Shown: positions 15,595 through 28,908, counted from the stretch's first letter. The stretch is DNA of 64,000 bases from Deltaproteobacteria bacterium (GCA_016218925.1 JACRCR010000054.1:1-64000); one strand, 5' to 3'. A program made the numbers and translations. Notes: generated by a model from the letters alone, not told the origin.

Positions 15595-17178
15595 ATGCCT
15601 CGGTTCGACTATCTGATCATCGGTAGCGGCGTTGCCGGCATGTCGTTCGCCGTCAAGGCGGCGGCCAGGGGCCGCGTGGCACTGTTGACGAAACGCTCGC
15701 TGGAGGACTCCAACACCAACAACGCCCAGGGCGGCGTCGCAGTGGTGTGGGGCAGCGACGACTCGTTCGAGCAGCACGCCCGCGACACGCTCGAGGCCGG
15801 AGCCGGACTGTGCAACGAAAAGGTCGTCGACCTGGTCGTCGAGGAAGGTCCACCCCGAATCCGCGAGCTTCTCGACATGGGCGCCAGGTTCTCGCATGAG
15901 GCAGCGGGCGGCGGGTTGGAGCTGGGCCTGGAGGGCGGTCATTCGCGGCGGCGCGTCCTGCACGCTGCCGACCACACCGGGCAGGAAATCGTTCGCACGC
16001 TGGTCGAGCAACTGCGCCGGCACCCCAACATCGAGGTGTTCGAAGACTGCTACGCGATCGACCTGCTGATCGACGAGAAGTTCGGGATCGCCAAGGGCCG
16101 TCCCCAGTGCTGGGGGGCCTACGTTCTGCGAGGCGACACCGGGCAGGTCGAGGCTTTCACCGCGCGCGCCACGTTGCTGGCCACCGGCGGAACCGGAAAG
16201 GTCTACCTCTACACCTCCAACCCCGATGTCGCCTCGGGCGATGGCATCGCGATGGCTTCGCGCGCTGGATGCCGCGTGGCGGATCTCGAGTTCATGCAGT
16301 TCCACCCGACCTGCCTGTACCACCCGGCGGCCAAGTCGTTCCTGATCACCGAAGCGATGCGCGGCGAGGGCGCGGTGCTGCGCACGCCGGACGGCCGTGC
16401 GTTCATGGGCAAGTACCACGAGCGCGCCGAGCTGGCGCCACGCGACATCGTTGCCCGCGCGATCGACGCGGAAATGAAGACCTGCGGGTTCGACAATGTG
16501 CTGCTCGACATCACTGCGCGCGGCGGCGACTTCATCCGCAGCCGCTTTCCCGCGATCCACGAGCGCTGCCTCGGCTATGGGATCGACATCACGCGCCAGC
16601 CGATCCCGGTGGTGCCGGCCGCGCACTATATGTGCGGCGGCGTGATGGCCGGGCTGGACGCCGAAACCTCGATCGACCGCCTCTACGCCGCCGGTGAAGT
16701 GGCGATGACCGGACTTCACGGTGCCAACCGCCTGGCTTCCAACTCGCTGCTGGAAGGACTGGTGTTCGCGCATCGTGCTGCCGAGCACGCGCATCTTCGC
16801 ATCAGCGGCGACACCGACGAGCCACCCGCGATTCCGCCGTGGACATCGGGCCGTGCGGTCAACATCGACGAGTCGGTGGTTATCACTCACAACTGGGACG
16901 AGATCCGCAGGCTGATGTGGAACTACGTCGGCATCGTACGCAGTGATCGGCGGCTGGCCCGCGCGGCGTTGCGCATCGCGATGCTGCGCGAAGAGATCCA
17001 GCAGTACTACTGGGATTTCCTCGTCACTCGCGACCTTCTCGAACTGCGCAACCTCGCGCTCGTGGCCGACCTGATCATCCGCTCGGCGCGCACGCGCCGG
17101 GAGAGCCGCGGGCTGCACTACAACGTCGACTGCCCCGAGCGCGACGACACCTACTGGAACCGCCACACCGTGATCTGA
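15595..17178 (+). CDS. nadB: L-aspartate oxidase
   Basis: DYLIIGSGVAGMSFAVKAA, SNTNNAQGGVAVV, HAADHTGQEIVRTLVEQ, FMQFHPTCLYHP, MCGGVMAGLDAETSIDRLYAAGEVAMTGLHGANRLASNSLLEGLVF. Confidence 0.96.
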   Translation: MPRFDYLIIGSGVAGMSFAVKAAARGRVALLTKRSLEDSNTNNAQGGVAVVWGSDDSFEQHARDTLEAGAGLCNEKVVDLVVEEGPPRIRELLDMGARFSHEAAGGGLELGLEGGHSRRRVLHAADHTGQEIVRTLVEQLRRHPNIEVFEDCYAIDLLIDEKFGIAKGRPQCWGAYVLRGDTGQVEAFTARATLLATGGTGKVYLYTSNPDVASGDGIAMASRAGCRVADLEFMQFHPTCLYHPAAKSFLITEAMRGEGAVLRTPDGRAFMGKYHERAELAPRDIVARAIDAEMKTCGFDNVLLDITARGGDFIRSRFPAIHERCLGYGIDITRQPIPVVPAAHYMCGGVMAGLDAETSIDRLYAAGEVAMTGLHGANRLASNSLLEGLVFAHRAAEHAHLRISGDTDEPPAIPPWTSGRAVNIDESVVITHNWDEIRRLMWNYVGIVRSDRRLARAALRIAMLREEIQQYYWDFLVTRDLLELRNLALVADLIIRSARTRRESRGLHYNVDCPERDDTYWNRHTVI

Positions 17179-17212
17179 CCGGCGCCGCGCACCGGTCCTC
17201 CGTGCGCAAGCG

Positions 17213-18733
17213 TCAGCTTCGCGACGGGCCCTTGCCAGATCCCGGCTGCATTTCCAGTGCGTGGAACAGGCGCATCTGCCGTGCTTCCTGGTCGTGGTTG
17301 ACGGTGACCGGGTAATTGCGCGTAAAACACGCGTCACAGAAACCCGGCGCCGGTGAACCCAGAAACGCGTAGAGCCCTTCTCGCGAAAGGTAGGCCAGCG
17401 AGTCGGCTAGCAGGTACTTGCGAATGCCCTCGACGTCGAGATTGTTGGCGATCAGTTCTTCGTGCGTCGGCGTGTCGACGCCGAAGTAGCACGGGCTGAT
17501 GGTCGGCGGCGCACTGATGCGCATGTGCACCTCGGTAGCCCCGGCCGCGCGGATCATGCGGACAATCTTGCGGCTGGTGGTCCCGCGCACTATCGAATCG
17601 TCGATGACGACCACGCGCTTGCCGGCCAGGATGTCGCGCTGAGCATTGAGCTTGACCTTGACGCCGAAGTTGCGGATCGACTCCTGCGGTTCGATGAAGG
17701 TCCTTCCGACGTAGTGGTTGCGGATCAGCCCCATGTCGAAGGGAAGTCCCGATTCTTCGGCGTAACCCAGCGCCGCGGGAAGGCCAGAGTCCGGTACCGG
17801 AATCACGAGGTCCGCCTCCACCGCCGATTCGCGCGCGAGCTGACGACCGAGTTCCTTGCGCACTTCGTAGACGTTGCGTCCGAAGACGCGGCTGTCGGGC
17901 CGCGCGAAGTAAACATACTCGAAGATGCAGGCGTTCTGCGGAACCTGACCGAAGGGACGTAGCGAGCGCATCTCGCCGTCGCGGAACTGGACGACCTCGC
18001 CCGGCTCTATCTCGCGCACGTACTCGGCCTCGACCAGATCCAGCGCGCAGGTCTCCGAAGCGACCACCCAGCCACCGCCCGGGAACTTACCCAGCACCAG
18101 CGGGCGAAACCCGTGCGGATCGCGCGCCGCGATCATCTGGTCTTCGGAGAGAAACAGCAGACAGTACGCGCCCTGCACTTGGCCGAGCGCGTCGATGACG
18201 CGCTCGAGCAGGTCAGGCCGCCGCGAGCCGGCCACCAGATGAACCAGCACCTCGGTATCGACGTTGGACTGGAAGATCGAGCCGTTCTGCTCCAGACGCT
18301 TGCGCACCTCGTCGGCGTTGACGAAGTTTCCGTTGTGGCACACCGCAACGCTTCCCAGCGCGAATTCGGCGACCAACGGCTGGGTGTTGCGCAGCAGCGT
18401 CTCGCCGGCGGTGGAATAGCGGTTGTGACCGATCGCGGAAGTACCGGCCAGCCGGCGCACGATGCTCTCGTTGAAGACATCGGCGACGAGTCCCAGCCCT
18501 TTGTGGCTGATCAGCGCCTGCCCGTTGCTCGAGACGATCCCCGCCCCTTCCTGTCCGCGGTGTTGTAGCGCGTAAAGCGCGAGGTACGCGAGGTTGGCCG
18601 CCTCGGGCTGGCCGCAGACCCCTACGACGGCGCACTCTTCGTGGAAGCGGTCCAGTTGCAGCGTGCTCTGCGACTGGGTGGTGCGATCCACCTTCGCGGC
18701 TGCTTGCCGGACTCGGTCCGCAGATCTTTCCAC
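17213..18733 (-). CDS. purF: Amidophosphoribosyltransferase
   Basis: Cys nucleophile after propeptide (HEECAVVGVCG), ALQHRGQEGAGI, VVVIDDSIVRGTTSRKIV, CDACF. Confidence 0.96.
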   Translation of the reverse strand: MERSADRVRQAAAKVDRTTQSQSTLQLDRFHEECAVVGVCGQPEAANLAYLALYALQHRGQEGAGIVSSNGQALISHKGLGLVADVFNESIVRRLAGTSAIGHNRYSTAGETLLRNTQPLVAEFALGSVAVCHNGNFVNADEVRKRLEQNGSIFQSNVDTEVLVHLVAGSRRPDLLERVIDALGQVQGAYCLLFLSEDQMIAARDPHGFRPLVLGKFPGGGWVVASETCALDLVEAEYVREIEPGEVVQFRDGEMRSLRPFGQVPQNACIFEYVYFARPDSRVFGRNVYEVRKELGRQLARESAVEADLVIPVPDSGLPAALGYAEESGLPFDMGLIRNHYVGRTFIEPQESIRNFGVKVKLNAQRDILAGKRVVVIDDSIVRGTTSRKIVRMIRAAGATEVHMRISAPPTISPCYFGVDTPTHEELIANNLDVEGIRKYLLADSLAYLSREGLYAFLGSPAPGFCDACFTRNYPVTVNHDQEARQMRLFHALEMQPGSGKGPSRS

Positions 18734-18739
18734 AATCCC

Positions 18740-21004
18740 TCAGCGCGACCGCAGCGCGGGCACGTAACGGCCCTCGGCAATGGCCGGCAGCGTCGCCTGC
18801 CAGCCGGTCTGCAGATTCTCGGTGGCGACGTCGAGCAGAACGCCGGCGGGCGACGGCGCCGCGGCGGAGATAACGAGGCGCGCCCCGCCGCTCTGCCCGA
18901 GTCTGATGCACGGCACCCCGGCTGCCGCGGCTCGCTGTTCCACTCTACTCGTATCCGCCGCGGCGACCGCGACCACGATTCGCGCTCCGCTCTCTCCGAA
19001 CAGCGCAGTGTCGCTGCGCCCCGCCACCGGCACGGCAACGCTCATCCCGACTCCGCCGGCGAAACACATCTCGGCGAGCGCCACCGCCAGACCGCCGTCG
19101 GCAACGTCGTGCGCGCAGCGGACCACACCATCGGCAATCAGACTGCGACACAACTCACCGGCGCGCTGCTCGGCGGCCATGTCCACCTTCGGCGGGTGAT
19201 CCCCGGTTACCGCGAAGCGTTGCCACAGGTACTCGCTGCATTCGAGTTCGGGCTGTCCCTCGCCGAGTAGACACACCACCGCGTCCGCGCCAGGCAGCGC
19301 TACGCTGGCCGTGCGGCGCGCGTCTTCGACCAGACCGACCAGCGCCACCGCCGGCGTGGGCGGAATCGAGACGCCCTGGGTGTCGTTGTAGAAACTGACG
19401 TTGCCGGAGATGACGGCGATCTGCAGGGCCAGGCAGGCGTCGCGCATGCCGTCGATGGCCTGGGAGAACTGCCACATCACCTCGGGCTTCTCGGGACTGC
19501 CGAAGTTCAGGCAGTCGCTGATCGCCAGCGGCCTGGCGCCGGTAACCCAGACATTGCGCGCAGCTTCGAGCACCGCGTGCTGGGTACCCAGGTACGGGTC
19601 GAGCGCTACGTAGCGCGAGTTGCAGTCGACCGTCATCGCCAGCGCTCCGCCGGTCTCTCGCACGCGCACCACCGCCGCGTCGCCACCGGGGCGAACCACG
19701 GTGTTGGCGCCGACATAGCAGTCGTACTGCTGGTAGACCCAGCGCCGGCTGCACAGATTGGGCGAAGCGAGCAGCGCGGCCAGTTCGGCGCCGAGGTCAC
19801 TCGGCTGCGCGAGTGCGCGCGCGTCGAGCGGCGCCGGGTGCGTGGTGGGCTCCTTGATCGGTCGCCGGTACTTGGGCGCGGCGTCGGTCAGCGCCGCAAC
19901 CGGAATCGAAACCACGGTCTCGCCTCGATACGTGGCCACGAAGCGACCGCTGGCCGTGATCGTTCCGACCTCGACGCAATCGAGCCCCCAGCGCTTGAAC
20001 ACCTGCTCGACAGCCGCCTGACGCCCCTGCTTCACCACCAGAACCATGCGTTCCTGAGACTCCGACAGCAGCATCTCGTACGGGGTCAGCGAAGCGTCGC
20101 GCAGCGGGATGCGATCCAGATCGAGTTCGATGCCAACCTCGCCGCGGGATGCCATCTCGACCGACGAACTGGTCAGCCCTGCGGCGCCCATGTCCTGGAT
20201 CGCCACCACGTCGTCGCCGGCCAGTACCTCCAGGCAGGCTTCGATCAGCAGGTTCTCGGTGAAAGGGTCACCCACCTGAACGGTAGGCTTCATCTGCTCG
20301 GACTCGTCCTTGAATTCGGACGAGGCCAGCAGGCTGGCGCCGTGGATGCCGTCGCGGCCGGTTTTGGAGCCGACGTACAGGACCGGGTTGCCCTCGCCTT
20401 TGGCGGCCGCGCGGAAGATGCGATCGGCGCGCACCACCCCGAGCGTGAACGCGTTGACCAGGATGTTGCCGTTGTAGCCGGCGTCAAAGCATACCTCGCC
20501 GCCCACCGTGGCCACGCCCACCGAATTACCGTAGCCGCCCACGCCGGCCACCACGCCCTTTACCAGGAACGGGGTCTTCTCGTGGTCGGGAGTGCCAAAG
20601 CGCAGCGAGTTCAGGTTCGCCACCGGGCGCGCACCCATCGTGAAGATGTCGCGCAGGATGCCGCCCACGCCGGTCGTCGCGCCCTGGTACGGCTCGATGT
20701 ACGAAGGATGATTGTGGCTCTCGATCTTGAATATCGCCGCCATGCCGCCGCCGATATCGACCGCGCCGGCGTTCTCGCCCGGCCCCTGCAACACCGCCGG
20801 TCCGCTCTGGGGCAGCCGCGACAGGTGCACGCGCGAGCTCTTGTAGCTGCAGTGCTCTGACCACATCACCGAGAAGACGCCGAGTTCTTCGAATGTGGGC
20901 GTGCGTCCGAGATGGTCGAGGATTACCTGATACTCTTCGCTGGTCAGCCCGTGTTCATGGGCGAGCGACAGATCGACGCTGCGCAACTTCGGCGCCGCGC
21001 TCAT
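18740..21004 (-). CDS. purL: Phosphoribosylformylglycinamidine synthase subunit PurL
   Basis: [52 protein letters not shown]; 754 aa form paired with PurS/PurQ. Confidence 0.96.
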   Translation of the reverse strand: MSAAPKLRSVDLSLAHEHGLTSEEYQVILDHLGRTPTFEELGVFSVMWSEHCSYKSSRVHLSRLPQSGPAVLQGPGENAGAVDIGGGMAAIFKIESHNHPSYIEPYQGATTGVGGILRDIFTMGARPVANLNSLRFGTPDHEKTPFLVKGVVAGVGGYGNSVGVATVGGEVCFDAGYNGNILVNAFTLGVVRADRIFRAAAKGEGNPVLYVGSKTGRDGIHGASLLASSEFKDESEQMKPTVQVGDPFTENLLIEACLEVLAGDDVVAIQDMGAAGLTSSSVEMASRGEVGIELDLDRIPLRDASLTPYEMLLSESQERMVLVVKQGRQAAVEQVFKRWGLDCVEVGTITASGRFVATYRGETVVSIPVAALTDAAPKYRRPIKEPTTHPAPLDARALAQPSDLGAELAALLASPNLCSRRWVYQQYDCYVGANTVVRPGGDAAVVRVRETGGALAMTVDCNSRYVALDPYLGTQHAVLEAARNVWVTGARPLAISDCLNFGSPEKPEVMWQFSQAIDGMRDACLALQIAVISGNVSFYNDTQGVSIPPTPAVALVGLVEDARRTASVALPGADAVVCLLGEGQPELECSEYLWQRFAVTGDHPPKVDMAAEQRAGELCRSLIADGVVRCAHDVADGGLAVALAEMCFAGGVGMSVAVPVAGRSDTALFGESGARIVVAVAAADTSRVEQRAAAAGVPCIRLGQSGGARLVISAAAPSPAGVLLDVATENLQTGWQATLPAIAEGRYVPALRSR

Positions 21005-21720
21005 GCCGGCCTCCCCGACGCAGCGGCGGCCGCGACGCTGCGACCGCGGGCGACCCCGGAAAGCCACGCGCGCGCCGACTCGAATACGAGACGTCCGTCG
21101 GTGCAACCGAGAAGCTCATCCACCGCGTGCTCGGGATGCGGCATCAGTCCCACCACGTTGCCGGCGTCGTTGGCCACTCCGGCGATGTCGCGCAAAGAAC
21201 CGTTGGGCGCTCCGTCGGCGTAGCGGAACACCACCCTGCCCTCGTTTTCGAGGCGAAGCAGCTCGGCCTGGCTGGCGACGAAGCAGCCTTCTCCGTTCTT
21301 GATCGGAATCGTCAGCATCTGCCCCGGGCGACACGCGGCAGAGAATGCGGTCGCAGCGGTTTCCACGCGCAGCCTCGTCCGCTCGCACTGGAAGCGCAGC
21401 GAACGGTTGCGCACCAGCGCGCCCGGCAGCAGGCCGGCCTCGCACAGGATCTGGAAACCGTTGCAGATGCCGAGCACCGGGCCGCCGGCGCGCGCGTGTC
21501 CGGCAACGGCACGCATCACCGGCGAGAAGCGCGCCATCGCGCCGCAACGCAGGTAGTCGCCGTACGAGAATCCTCCCGGCAGCACCACCGCGTCGACGCC
21601 CCTGATGTCGGCGTCGCCGTGCCACAGCATCGCCACGTCGTCGCCGAGGATCGTCCCCAGCGCGTAAGCGGTGTCACGGTCGTCGTTGGAGCCGGGGAAT
21701 ACGACCACGCCCCACTTCAC
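21001..21720 (-). CDS. purQ: Phosphoribosylformylglycinamidine synthase subunit PurQ
   Basis: [63 protein letters not shown]. Confidence 0.96.
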   Translation of the reverse strand: MKWGVVVFPGSNDDRDTAYALGTILGDDVAMLWHGDADIRGVDAVVLPGGFSYGDYLRCGAMARFSPVMRAVAGHARAGGPVLGICNGFQILCEAGLLPGALVRNRSLRFQCERTRLRVETAATAFSAACRPGQMLTIPIKNGEGCFVASQAELLRLENEGRVVFRYADGAPNGSLRDIAGVANDAGNVVGLMPHPEHAVDELLGCTDGRLVFESARAWLSGVARGRSVAAAAASGRPA

Positions 21721-21974
21721 GATCGGGCTTCCTCCACGTCGAAGCGGTAGTCCTCGATGATCTCGTTGGCGAGCAGGCGCTTGCACATCTCTTCGACACG
21801 CGCGCGGGCCGCCTCGCGGTCGGCGCCGCTCAGTTTGAGTTCGATCAGCTTGCCGAGCCGCGCATCCGTCACCTCGTCGTAGCCGAGCGAATGCAGAGAA
21901 TTGACCACTGCCTTGCCCTGGGGGTCGAGGATGGCCGGTTTGGGAGTTACGAACACGTGGGCCAGGAAGTTCAC
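21717..21974 (-). CDS. purS: Phosphoribosylformylglycinamidine synthase subunit PurS
   Basis: AHVFVTPKPAILDPQGKAVVNSLHSLGYDEVTDARLGKLIEL...RLLANEIIEDYRFDVE. Confidence 0.93.
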   Translation of the reverse strand: MNFLAHVFVTPKPAILDPQGKAVVNSLHSLGYDEVTDARLGKLIELKLSGADREAARARVEEMCKRLLANEIIEDYRFDVEEARS

Positions 21975-23260
21975 CGTTCCTCCTCGATGACGCGGTCGAT
22001 GATCGCACTCACATGGGTGAGCGAATGCCGCACGTCGAAGGCATCCTCCATCTCGGCGCGCGTCAGATGCTGCTTGATATCCGGGTCCGAGGCGACATGA
22101 TCGCGGAAGTCGCCCTCGGCCAGTGCACAGCGCTGGATCCATCCGTAGGCGGTCTCGCGCGCCAATCCCTTGTCGACCAGCGCGAGCAGCAGCCGCTCCG
22201 AAGCCAGCCGCCCGCCGGTCAGGTCCAGGTTGGCCGCCATCGCCGCGGGCCGCACGTCGAGCCCCGCCACGATGCGGGTGAGCCGCGCGAGCATGAAGTC
22301 CAGCGCGATGGTCGAATCGGGCGCGATCACGCGCTCGGCCGAGGAATGGCTGATGTCGCGCTCGTGCCACAGCGCGATGTCCTCGAGCGCCACCATCGCG
22401 TTGGCGCGCACCACGCGCGCCAGACCGCACAGGTTCTCGCTCAGGATCGGGTTGCGCTTGTGCGGCATCGCCGAGGAGCCCTTCTGGCCTTTGCCGAACG
22501 GCTCGAGGGCCTCCAGCAACTCGGTCCGCTGCAGGTGGCGGATCTCGGTGGCGAAGCGCTCGACCGCGCCGGCGATCACCGCCAGGGTAGTGAAGAAGGC
22601 CGCGTGACGGTCGCGCGGGACCACCTGGGTCGCCACCGGCTCGGGGGTGAGCCCGAGCCCCGCCAGCACTTCGGCTTCGATGTCGGGTCCGTTGACGCCG
22701 TAGGTGCCTACCGCTCCTGACAACTTGCCGAACGCAATCTCGGCCTCGGCGCGCGCCAGCCGCTCACGGTCGCGCTGCAACTCCGAGTACCAGCCTGCCA
22801 GCTTCAGCCCGAACGTGATCGGTTGGGCGTGGATGCCGTGACTGCGCCCCGCCATCAAGGTGTCGCGATGGGCGCGGGCCTGGGCCTCGACCGCCGCCAT
22901 CAAATCTTCGAGCGAAGCGGCCAGCAGCCGCGACGCCTCGACCAGTTGCAGCGCGAAAGCCGTATCAACGACGTCGGACGAGGTCATGCCGAAGTGGAGG
23001 AAGCGCCCGGCGTCCCCGACGGTTTCGGCCACCGCGGTGACGAAAGCGATCACGTCATGGTGGACGACGTCTTCGATCTCGGTGACCCGTTCGGCACGCA
23101 CGTGGGCTTTGGCGCGGATCTCGGCGACCGCCTCGGCCGGAATGACCCCTCGTCGCGCGAGCGACTCGCACACCGCGATCTCGATCGCGAGCATCAACTC
23201 GTAGCGGTGCTGGTCGCTCCAGATGGCGCCCATCTGCGGGCGCGTGTACCGGGGGATCAT
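21971..23260 (-). CDS. purB: Adenylosuccinate lyase
   Basis: MIPRYTRPQMGAIWSDQHRYELML..., GMTSSDVVDTAFALQL, KGSSAMPHKRNPILSENLCGLAR. Confidence 0.96.
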   Translation of the reverse strand: MIPRYTRPQMGAIWSDQHRYELMLAIEIAVCESLARRGVIPAEAVAEIRAKAHVRAERVTEIEDVVHHDVIAFVTAVAETVGDAGRFLHFGMTSSDVVDTAFALQLVEASRLLAASLEDLMAAVEAQARAHRDTLMAGRSHGIHAQPITFGLKLAGWYSELQRDRERLARAEAEIAFGKLSGAVGTYGVNGPDIEAEVLAGLGLTPEPVATQVVPRDRHAAFFTTLAVIAGAVERFATEIRHLQRTELLEALEPFGKGQKGSSAMPHKRNPILSENLCGLARVVRANAMVALEDIALWHERDISHSSAERVIAPDSTIALDFMLARLTRIVAGLDVRPAAMAANLDLTGGRLASERLLLALVDKGLARETAYGWIQRCALAEGDFRDHVASDPDIKQHLTRAEMEDAFDVRHSLTHVSAIIDRVIEEER

Positions 23261-23326
23261 CGCTCTCGTGCTCCTTCAGCCGCCGGTTGCCAAGGGCCCG
23301 TGAGTCTTTCGACGGGTCTCCAACGA

Positions 23327-23785
23327 TCAGGAAGACGTGTGTCCGAAGCCGCCGCCGCCGCGGACGGTCGCGTCCAACTCGTCAACTTCCTCGAGCTCGC
23401 AACGCACGACCGGGCAGACGACCAACTGCGCAATGCGCTGGCCGGGCTCTATTCGGACGGACTCCGCCGCGAGATTGACCAGAAGAACCGCGACTTCGCC
23501 GCGGTAGTCCGGGTCGATCGTGCCCGGCGAGTTCGGAATGCTGATGCCCTGTCGGAGCGCGAGCCCGCTACGGGGGCGGACTTGGCCCTCGTACCCACGG
23601 GGTATGGCAATCGCAAATCCGCAAGGCACAAGCGTGCGCTGTCCCGGAACCAGCGTGATGGCGCTATCGATGGCGGCGGCCAGGTCCATTCCCACCGCGC
23701 CATCGGTCATGTAGCGAGGAAGCTCGGCGGCGCAGTCGCGCAGCCGGCGGATGCGAACGCGGACGACTTCGCCGACGTCGCTCAT
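23327..23785 (-). CDS. dut: dUTP diphosphatase
   Basis: [61 protein letters not shown]. Confidence 0.95.
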   Translation of the reverse strand: MSDVGEVVRVRIRRLRDCAAELPRYMTDGAVGMDLAAAIDSAITLVPGQRTLVPCGFAIAIPRGYEGQVRPRSGLALRQGISIPNSPGTIDPDYRGEVAVLLVNLAAESVRIEPGQRIAQLVVCPVVRCELEEVDELDATVRGGGGFGHTSS

Positions 23786-23789
23786 TGGC

Positions 23790-25048
23790 TCAGGTCGCCG
23801 GCAGGGCCAGCAGTCCGGCCTCGACGTCGCCGAGCAGCACCGCAGCGGTACGCTCGAAACTGAACAACTCGCGCGCCAGCGTCACTATCTCGTCGTTGGT
23901 GACGGCCTCGATCGAACCGATGATCTCGGCCAGCGACAGCGGACGCTCGAAGTACAGTTCGTTGCGGCCGATACGCGACATGCGGCTGTCGGTGGTCTCG
24001 AGCGACAGCGGGATGCTGCCCACCAACTGCGTACGGACCCTGTCGAGTTCGCCGGCTCCCAGACCGCTGTGCGCGATCGAGCGTAATTCCTCGAAGACGA
24101 TGTCCGAGACCTCCGTCACCGCGTCGCGAGCGCAGGCCGCGTAGACACCGGTGTAACCGATGTCGTGGAAAGGATCCTGGAACGCGTAGATCGAGTAGGC
24201 CTTGCCGCGTTCCTCGCGGATGCGCTGGAAGAGCCGCGAACTCATGCCGCCGCCCAGAGCGGCGATCAGGACCTCGGCGGTCTCGCGGCGCGGATCGATG
24301 AGCGACAGGCCCGGCAGGCCGATCATGAGGTGGGCCTGCTCGATCTCGCGCTTTACGACGTAGAGCCCGGGACGGAAGTCGGGGCGATCCAGCGACCGCT
24401 CGATGCCGGTGCGCGGCTCCAGCGAGCCGAAGATGCGCCGGCAGCGCGCGACCACTTCGTCGTGGTCGAGACGCCCGGCAGCGGCAATGACGATGCGATC
24501 GGGGCGCCGAAAGTCGCGCAGGAATCCGAGGATGTCGTCGCGGCTGATGCGCTCCACGCTCGAGATCGTTCCGGCCACCGGCGTGCCCAGCGGATGCCCC
24601 GGCCAGTACGAACTGAGCAGGTGGTCGTGGATGAACTCCTCGGGGTCGTCTTCGACGTCGAGAATCTCCTGGATGACGACCTCGCGCTCGAGCTCGATGT
24701 CCTCGCTGCGCGGCTCGGCGTGCAGCACGATGTCGGCGAGAATGTCGAGAGCTTCGCCCGCGTGCTCGTGGAGCACGCGGGCGTGATAGCAGGTGTACTC
24801 TTTGTCGGTAAACGCGTCGATGCTGCCGCCGCGCCTCTCTATCTGTTCGGCGATGCCGCGCGCGCTACGCGTCGGCGTGCCCTTGAACAGCAGGTGCTCG
24901 ACGAAATGGGCGATCCCGCAGATGCGCTCCTCTTCGTAGCGCGATCCGATGTCGACCCAGATCCCGAGCGCCACCGACGGCACATCGCGCACCACCTCGG
25001 TGACTACGCGAACGCCGTTCTCGAGACGCGTGGTCCGGACGAACTCGG

Positions 25049-25052
<4 letters not shown>
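23790..25052 (-). CDS. M16 family zinc peptidase
   Basis: [19 protein letters not shown] (HxxEH motif); M16 layout next to dut/pnp. Confidence 0.94.
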
Positions 25053-27151
<2,099 letters not shown>

Positions 27152-27160
27152 TGTTGAAAT

Positions 27161-27197
27161 CTTCTCCTGACCGATTTTGGCTCATGGTCGGGAGAAG
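27161..27197 (-). promoter_or_regulatory. pnp 5' leader hairpin overlapping the Shine-Dalgarno
   Basis: Transcript CTTCTCC-C-GACC ... GGTC-A-GGAGAAG: 11 bp with one C-A mismatch, 13-nt loop; 3' arm holds AGGAGAAG 9 nt before ATG. Confidence 0.6.
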
Positions 27198-27225
27198 AGG
27201 CGATGGAATGGCGAACGCGCGGTGT

Positions 27226-27501
27226 TTACTTGCGGATACCGAGTCGATCGAGCATCGACAGGTACTGGCTGTAGTCCGTCCTCTTGAGGTAATCCAAGAG
27301 GCGCCGGCGCTGACTGACCATCTTCAGCAATCCGCGGCGCGAGTGGTGGTCCTTGACGTGGACCTTGAAGTGCTCGGTGAGATGCGCGATGCGCTTGCTC
27401 AGCAGAGCGATCTGAACTTCCGATGAACCCGAGTCACTCGCGTGCCTCTGAAAGCCCGAGAGGATGTTCTGCTTCGCTTCTTTTTCTTCGAGACTAGTCA
27501 C
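27226..27501 (-). CDS. rpsO: 30S ribosomal protein S15
   Basis: [54 protein letters not shown] start inferred. Confidence 0.95.
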   Translation of the reverse strand: MTSLEEKEAKQNILSGFQRHASDSGSSEVQIALLSKRIAHLTEHFKVHVKDHHSRRGLLKMVSQRRRLLDYLKRTDYSQYLSMLDRLGIRK

Positions 27502-27582
27502 GGACGTTTCGCTTAGTTCCTTGTCCTCTTCTTCCGTTGCGAGACGGGCAGAGGTAACACGGACAAACTTGCAGGGCAAGGC

Positions 27583-27632
27583 GCGCAAGCGCCAGAATCC
27601 GAAAGCCGCGCAAGCGCCAGAATCCGAAAGCC
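27583..27632. repeat. 25-bp perfect tandem duplication
   Basis: gcgcaagcgccagaatccgaaagcc at 27583-27607 and 27608-27632. Confidence 0.95.
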
Positions 27633-27635
27633 GCG

Positions 27636-28562
27636 TCAGGCCCCGGCTACCCCGAATACTCGTTCCAATTGCCAACTGCGGTCCTTGGCCACCGCCACCG
27701 CCACCAGTTCCTCGCCGACCGCCACGCATACGCGCTCGCCGGCAAGATCGGCGGTGCCCAGCCGCACCAGGGCTCGCTGCCTTCCCAGACGCAGGTCGGC
27801 AGCATCGTCGGCGCCCACGCTGACCTTTCGCAGGTGTCGCAGGGCATCTAGCATCGGGATTACGGCCTGCCGGGCCCGGTCAGCGCCGCCCGGCTCCTCC
27901 ATGATTTCGGCCAGCGCCACCGCATCTTCGATCCGCAGCGTCCCGACTCTGGTGCGGCGCAGGCTCTCGAGCATCGCGCCGCAGCCCAGGCGCTGGCCGA
28001 TGTCGCGGGCCAGCGCGCGGACGTAGAAGCCTTTGGAACAATCGATCGAGACGCGCAGCCGCTCGGCGCCCACGATCCCCAGTTCGAGGCGGTGGATGGT
28101 CACCGGACGCGCGTCGAGCTCGACCGTCTCGCCCCTGCGGGCCAGTTCGTACATCGGCCTGCCCCCGCGCTTGATCGCCGAATATGCTGGCGGGACCTGC
28201 CCGATCACGCCGGTGAGATCGGCCGACAAGGCGCTCACCGCGGTCGCGTCGAGCGGTCCGACCTGCGCGGTTTGCAGTACCTGCCCGGTGGCATCGTCGG
28301 TGTCGGTCGCGATGCCCAGGCGGATCACACCTTCGTAGGTCTTGTCGGCTTCGGTCAGGTAGGTCGCGAGCTTGGTGCCCTCGCCGAGGCACAGCGGCAG
28401 CAGCCCGGTGGCAAACGGGTCGAGGGTGCCGACATGCCCGGCCTTGACCCCTCCGAGTACGCGCCGGACGCGCGCGACCACCCCGGCCGAAGTCACCCCG
28501 GCCGGCTTGTCCACCAGCAGCAGTCCGCTGGGGTCGTCGGCGCGCTTAGCCCTCGGACTCAT
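27636..28562 (-). CDS. truB: tRNA pseudouridine(55) synthase
   Basis: [68 protein letters not shown]. Confidence 0.96.
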   Translation of the reverse strand: MSPRAKRADDPSGLLLVDKPAGVTSAGVVARVRRVLGGVKAGHVGTLDPFATGLLPLCLGEGTKLATYLTEADKTYEGVIRLGIATDTDDATGQVLQTAQVGPLDATAVSALSADLTGVIGQVPPAYSAIKRGGRPMYELARRGETVELDARPVTIHRLELGIVGAERLRVSIDCSKGFYVRALARDIGQRLGCGAMLESLRRTRVGTLRIEDAVALAEIMEEPGGADRARQAVIPMLDALRHLRKVSVGADDAADLRLGRQRALVRLGTADLAGERVCVAVGEELVAVAVAKDRSWQLERVFGVAGA

Positions 28563-28908
28563 CGTCCGCTTCCTTCACGCTGCGCAGCAGATTTTCGATG
28601 CGCTCGGCCGTGGCCATCGTCTCGTCGTACTCGAACGAAAGCGTCGGGACGTAGCGCAGCGCCAGACGCTCGGCCAGCGCGCTGCGAAGATAACCCGCAG
28701 CCTTGGCGAGCGCCGCCTTGGTCTCGGCCACCGCTGCGGGCTCTCCCATACAGGTGTAGAACACCCGCAAGGTGCGCAGGTCGTCGCTCATCCGTGCGGC
28801 GGTGAACGTCACCAGCGCCAGACGCGGATCGTGGGCTCCGGCCTCGAGAATCTCGGCGAGCGCATGCACGACCTGGCGTCCTACCCTTTCCGCTCGTCTT
28901 CCTGCCAT
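28546..28908 (-). CDS. rbfA: Ribosome-binding factor A
   Basis: RRAERVGRQVVHALAEIL...VTFTAARMSDDLRTLRVFYTCMG...LRYVPTLSFEYDETMATAERIENLL. Confidence 0.93.
   Translation of the reverse strand: MAGRRAERVGRQVVHALAEILEAGAHDPRLALVTFTAARMSDDLRTLRVFYTCMGEPAAVAETKAALAKAAGYLRSALAERLALRYVPTLSFEYDETMATAERIENLLRSVKEADDESEG

Noticed and set aside
17179-17212. Short hairpin gcgcac...gtgcgc between nadB and purF
   Set aside because: Only 6 bp with no T-tract; too weak in high-GC DNA to call a terminator.
15271-17337. 688-aa minus-strand ORF
   Set aside because: Antisense to nadB and out of frame with pgsA; no domain recognised.
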